NCBI RefSeq assembly: GCF_028583425.1
Contig: NC_072807.1
Span: 36,399,001 to 36,463,000, forward strand
From: Eublepharis macularius
Lineage: Eukaryota; Chordata; Lepidosauria; Squamata; Eublepharidae
DNA length: 64,000 bases
Direction: 5' to 3'
Made by a program: the position numbers and the translations under genes. The notes beneath the pieces were generated by a model. It saw only the letters and a program-made list of their open reading frames with translations, made no database searches and was not told the DNA's origin. Below are positions 63,560 through 64,000 of this stretch, one piece after another (position 1 is the first letter of the stretch; every line of letters starts with the position of its first letter).

Positions 63560-64000
63560 CAGGGGTCATTTCGTAGAAAAAGAGCTGGAGGAACTCATCA
63601 GCATAACTTATTAGCATAATCTATTAGCATATGCCACACCCCTTGCCATCATCAGGAGTGTGTCATTAGCATAACTGATTTGCATGTGCCACACCCCCTG
63701 ACATCACCTATCCTGGCTGTTTTGGACCCAATCCTGGCCATTCAGGGCTGAAATTGGGCCCAAAATGGCACAAAGGGGCTGAAAAAGGCTGAAAAGGGGC
63801 CCAAAATGGTCAGGATCGGGCCGCTGCTGAGTGGGAGAGTGATCCACCACCTGTTAGAGGCCTGATCCGGGCCATTTCAGCCCCAATCCAGGCTGAAACG
63901 GGCCCAAAATGGCTGAGAGCCAGGTGGGCGGGGCCACCTGACATGTGACCTCTTTGGGGAACTGCCGGAACTGCGTTCCTGCGCGTTCCCCCTCGAAATG
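63560..64000 (+). mobile_element. hAT-like MITE, CAGGGGTCATTTC family, cut by window edge
   Basis: CAGGGGTCATTTCGTAGAAA start and CGCGTTCCCCCTCGAAATG at the edge. All but the last few bases of the right end are present. Confidence 0.85.

Overview
The window is vertebrate nuclear DNA, most likely from a squamate reptile (lizard or gecko). Three multi-exon host genes lie in a sea of repeats: BovB/RTE LINE ends, L2/CR1-type LINEs, tRNA-derived and 5S-derived SINEs, many short non-autonomous DNA transposons with 8-bp target duplications, and large numbers of palindromic elements. I saw no bacterial, phage or CRISPR signal and no recognisable retroviral or LTR element.

Layout. Positions 1-26920 hold ACSBG1 on the plus strand, a bubblegum-type very-long-chain acyl-CoA synthetase. 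I can read 14 coding exons that join in one frame into 671 residues. IDH3A, the alpha subunit of mitochondrial NAD-dependent isocitrate dehydrogenase, lies on the minus strand at 31833-45414. Its 11 exons join into exactly 366 residues, the usual vertebrate length. It starts in a CpG island (about 45240-45720) carrying NRF1-like and CCAAT motifs. CIB2, a calcium- and integrin-binding protein, starts on the plus strand at 53049. Only its first two coding exons (53049-53099 and 61168-61202) are inside the window. ACSBG1 and IDH3A are tail to tail and IDH3A and CIB2 head to head, the same order and relative orientation as on human chromosome 15q24-25. This is conserved microsynteny, not an operon. 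The first two genes both concern central energy and lipid metabolism (fatty acyl activation and the TCA cycle), but I see no sign of joint control.

Repeats. The most interesting layer is a family of palindromes seen at about ten places, plus single-arm and older relatives. Their arms carry the invariant hammerhead-ribozyme signature CTGANGA - stem - GAAA. Several copies are bounded by clean 12-14 bp target duplications, so they were retroposed as palindromes. In at least one copy both arms share the same small expansion, as if each palindrome were made by fold-back copying. Related tandem arrays of ribozyme-like units sit at 7371-7527 and 12004-12300. Other notable structures are a 39-bp minisatellite (17674-18488) that begins at the splice donor of an ACSBG1 exon and has a nine-unit higher-order repeat, a perfect 185-bp inverted repeat at the left edge, two opposite-orientation insertions of one palindromic transposon at the same site of a SINE, self-nested hAT-like elements, and a retroposed mRNA 3-prime end at 47499-47678.
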